A stretch of DNA of 64,000 nt from Bog-473 sp963783245 (lineage in GTDB: Bacteria; Actinomycetota; Acidimicrobiia; Acidimicrobiales; RAAP-2). The position numbers were made by a program, and so were the translations under genes. Location: the NCBI GenBank assembly GCA_963783245.1, contig CAWAMS010000003.1, positions 434,001 to 498,000 of the forward strand, given 5' to 3'. Below the pieces are notes generated by a model. That model did no database searches, was not told the origin of the DNA, and worked only from the letters and a program-made list of their open reading frames with translations. This document shows positions 61,700 through 64,000 of this stretch, piece by piece; the stretch's first letter is position 1, and each line of letters opens with the position of its first letter.

Positions 61700-64000
<2,301 letters not shown>

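Overview
The window is high-GC bacterial chromosome, most likely from an actinobacterium of the Acidimicrobiia type. The taxon is an inference. It rests on the gene order lepA-hrcA-dnaJ-rsmE-HIT-phoH-ybeY-corC-era, many GTG/TTG starts, a DUF2510 protein, a DIP1984-family protein and an F420-type LLM oxidoreductase. Many conserved genes carry single-base frameshifts, several beside G/C runs. This looks like uncorrected long-read consensus error rather than biology, so frameshifted genes are given as one CDS with the break positions noted.

Layout. 0.2-13.6 kb is metabolic: two SDRs, a methyltransferase, glutaminase, an Anbu-type proteasome homologue, a SHOCT membrane protein, a divergent TetR/sulfatase pair, a CPA1 antiporter translationally overlapped with a large YbhN-like membrane protein, and a YceI-like protein.

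14.2-19.0 kb is the standout. It is a one-strand array of 27 tightly packed tRNAs whose anticodons together cover all 20 amino acids. The array is followed by the RNA ligase RtcB, a DIP1984-family protein and a tRNA-like RNA. A 33-bp imperfect inverted repeat (29/33 matches) encloses 26 of the tRNAs. A 54-codon ORF with a perfect Shine-Dalgarno sequence lies inside the array. Many of the tRNAs break otherwise near-universal rules: C33 instead of U33, G54/G58 T-loops, a Gly tRNA lacking D-loop/T-loop contacts, one with no D-arm, and one with an 8-nt anticodon loop. An ordinary tRNA-Asn elsewhere (30.4 kb) shows the array copy is an additional, divergent gene. I infer an accessory tRNA supply and repair locus. 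Its trigger and target are unknown.

19-30 kb is an accessory stretch: a secreted repeat protein, several unknown proteins, a DUF2510 protein, a CPBP protease, a hotdog protein, a VOC protein, and an operon of an AAA+ ATPase with a TPR-membrane protein.

30.4-64 kb is housekeeping. It runs from tRNA-Asn, rpoD, dnaG and ppdK, through a divergent MarR/DrrAB-like ABC pair, glyS, hemW, recO, uppS and a DinG-like helicase, to the era-corC-ybeY-phoH-HIT-rsmE-dnaJ-hrcA-lepA block, which has a CIRCE element upstream of hrcA. It ends with rpsT, holA, folP, a thioredoxin-TPR protein, a phosphotransferase, a PAC2 protein, an LLM oxidoreductase and leuS, which is cut by the right edge.
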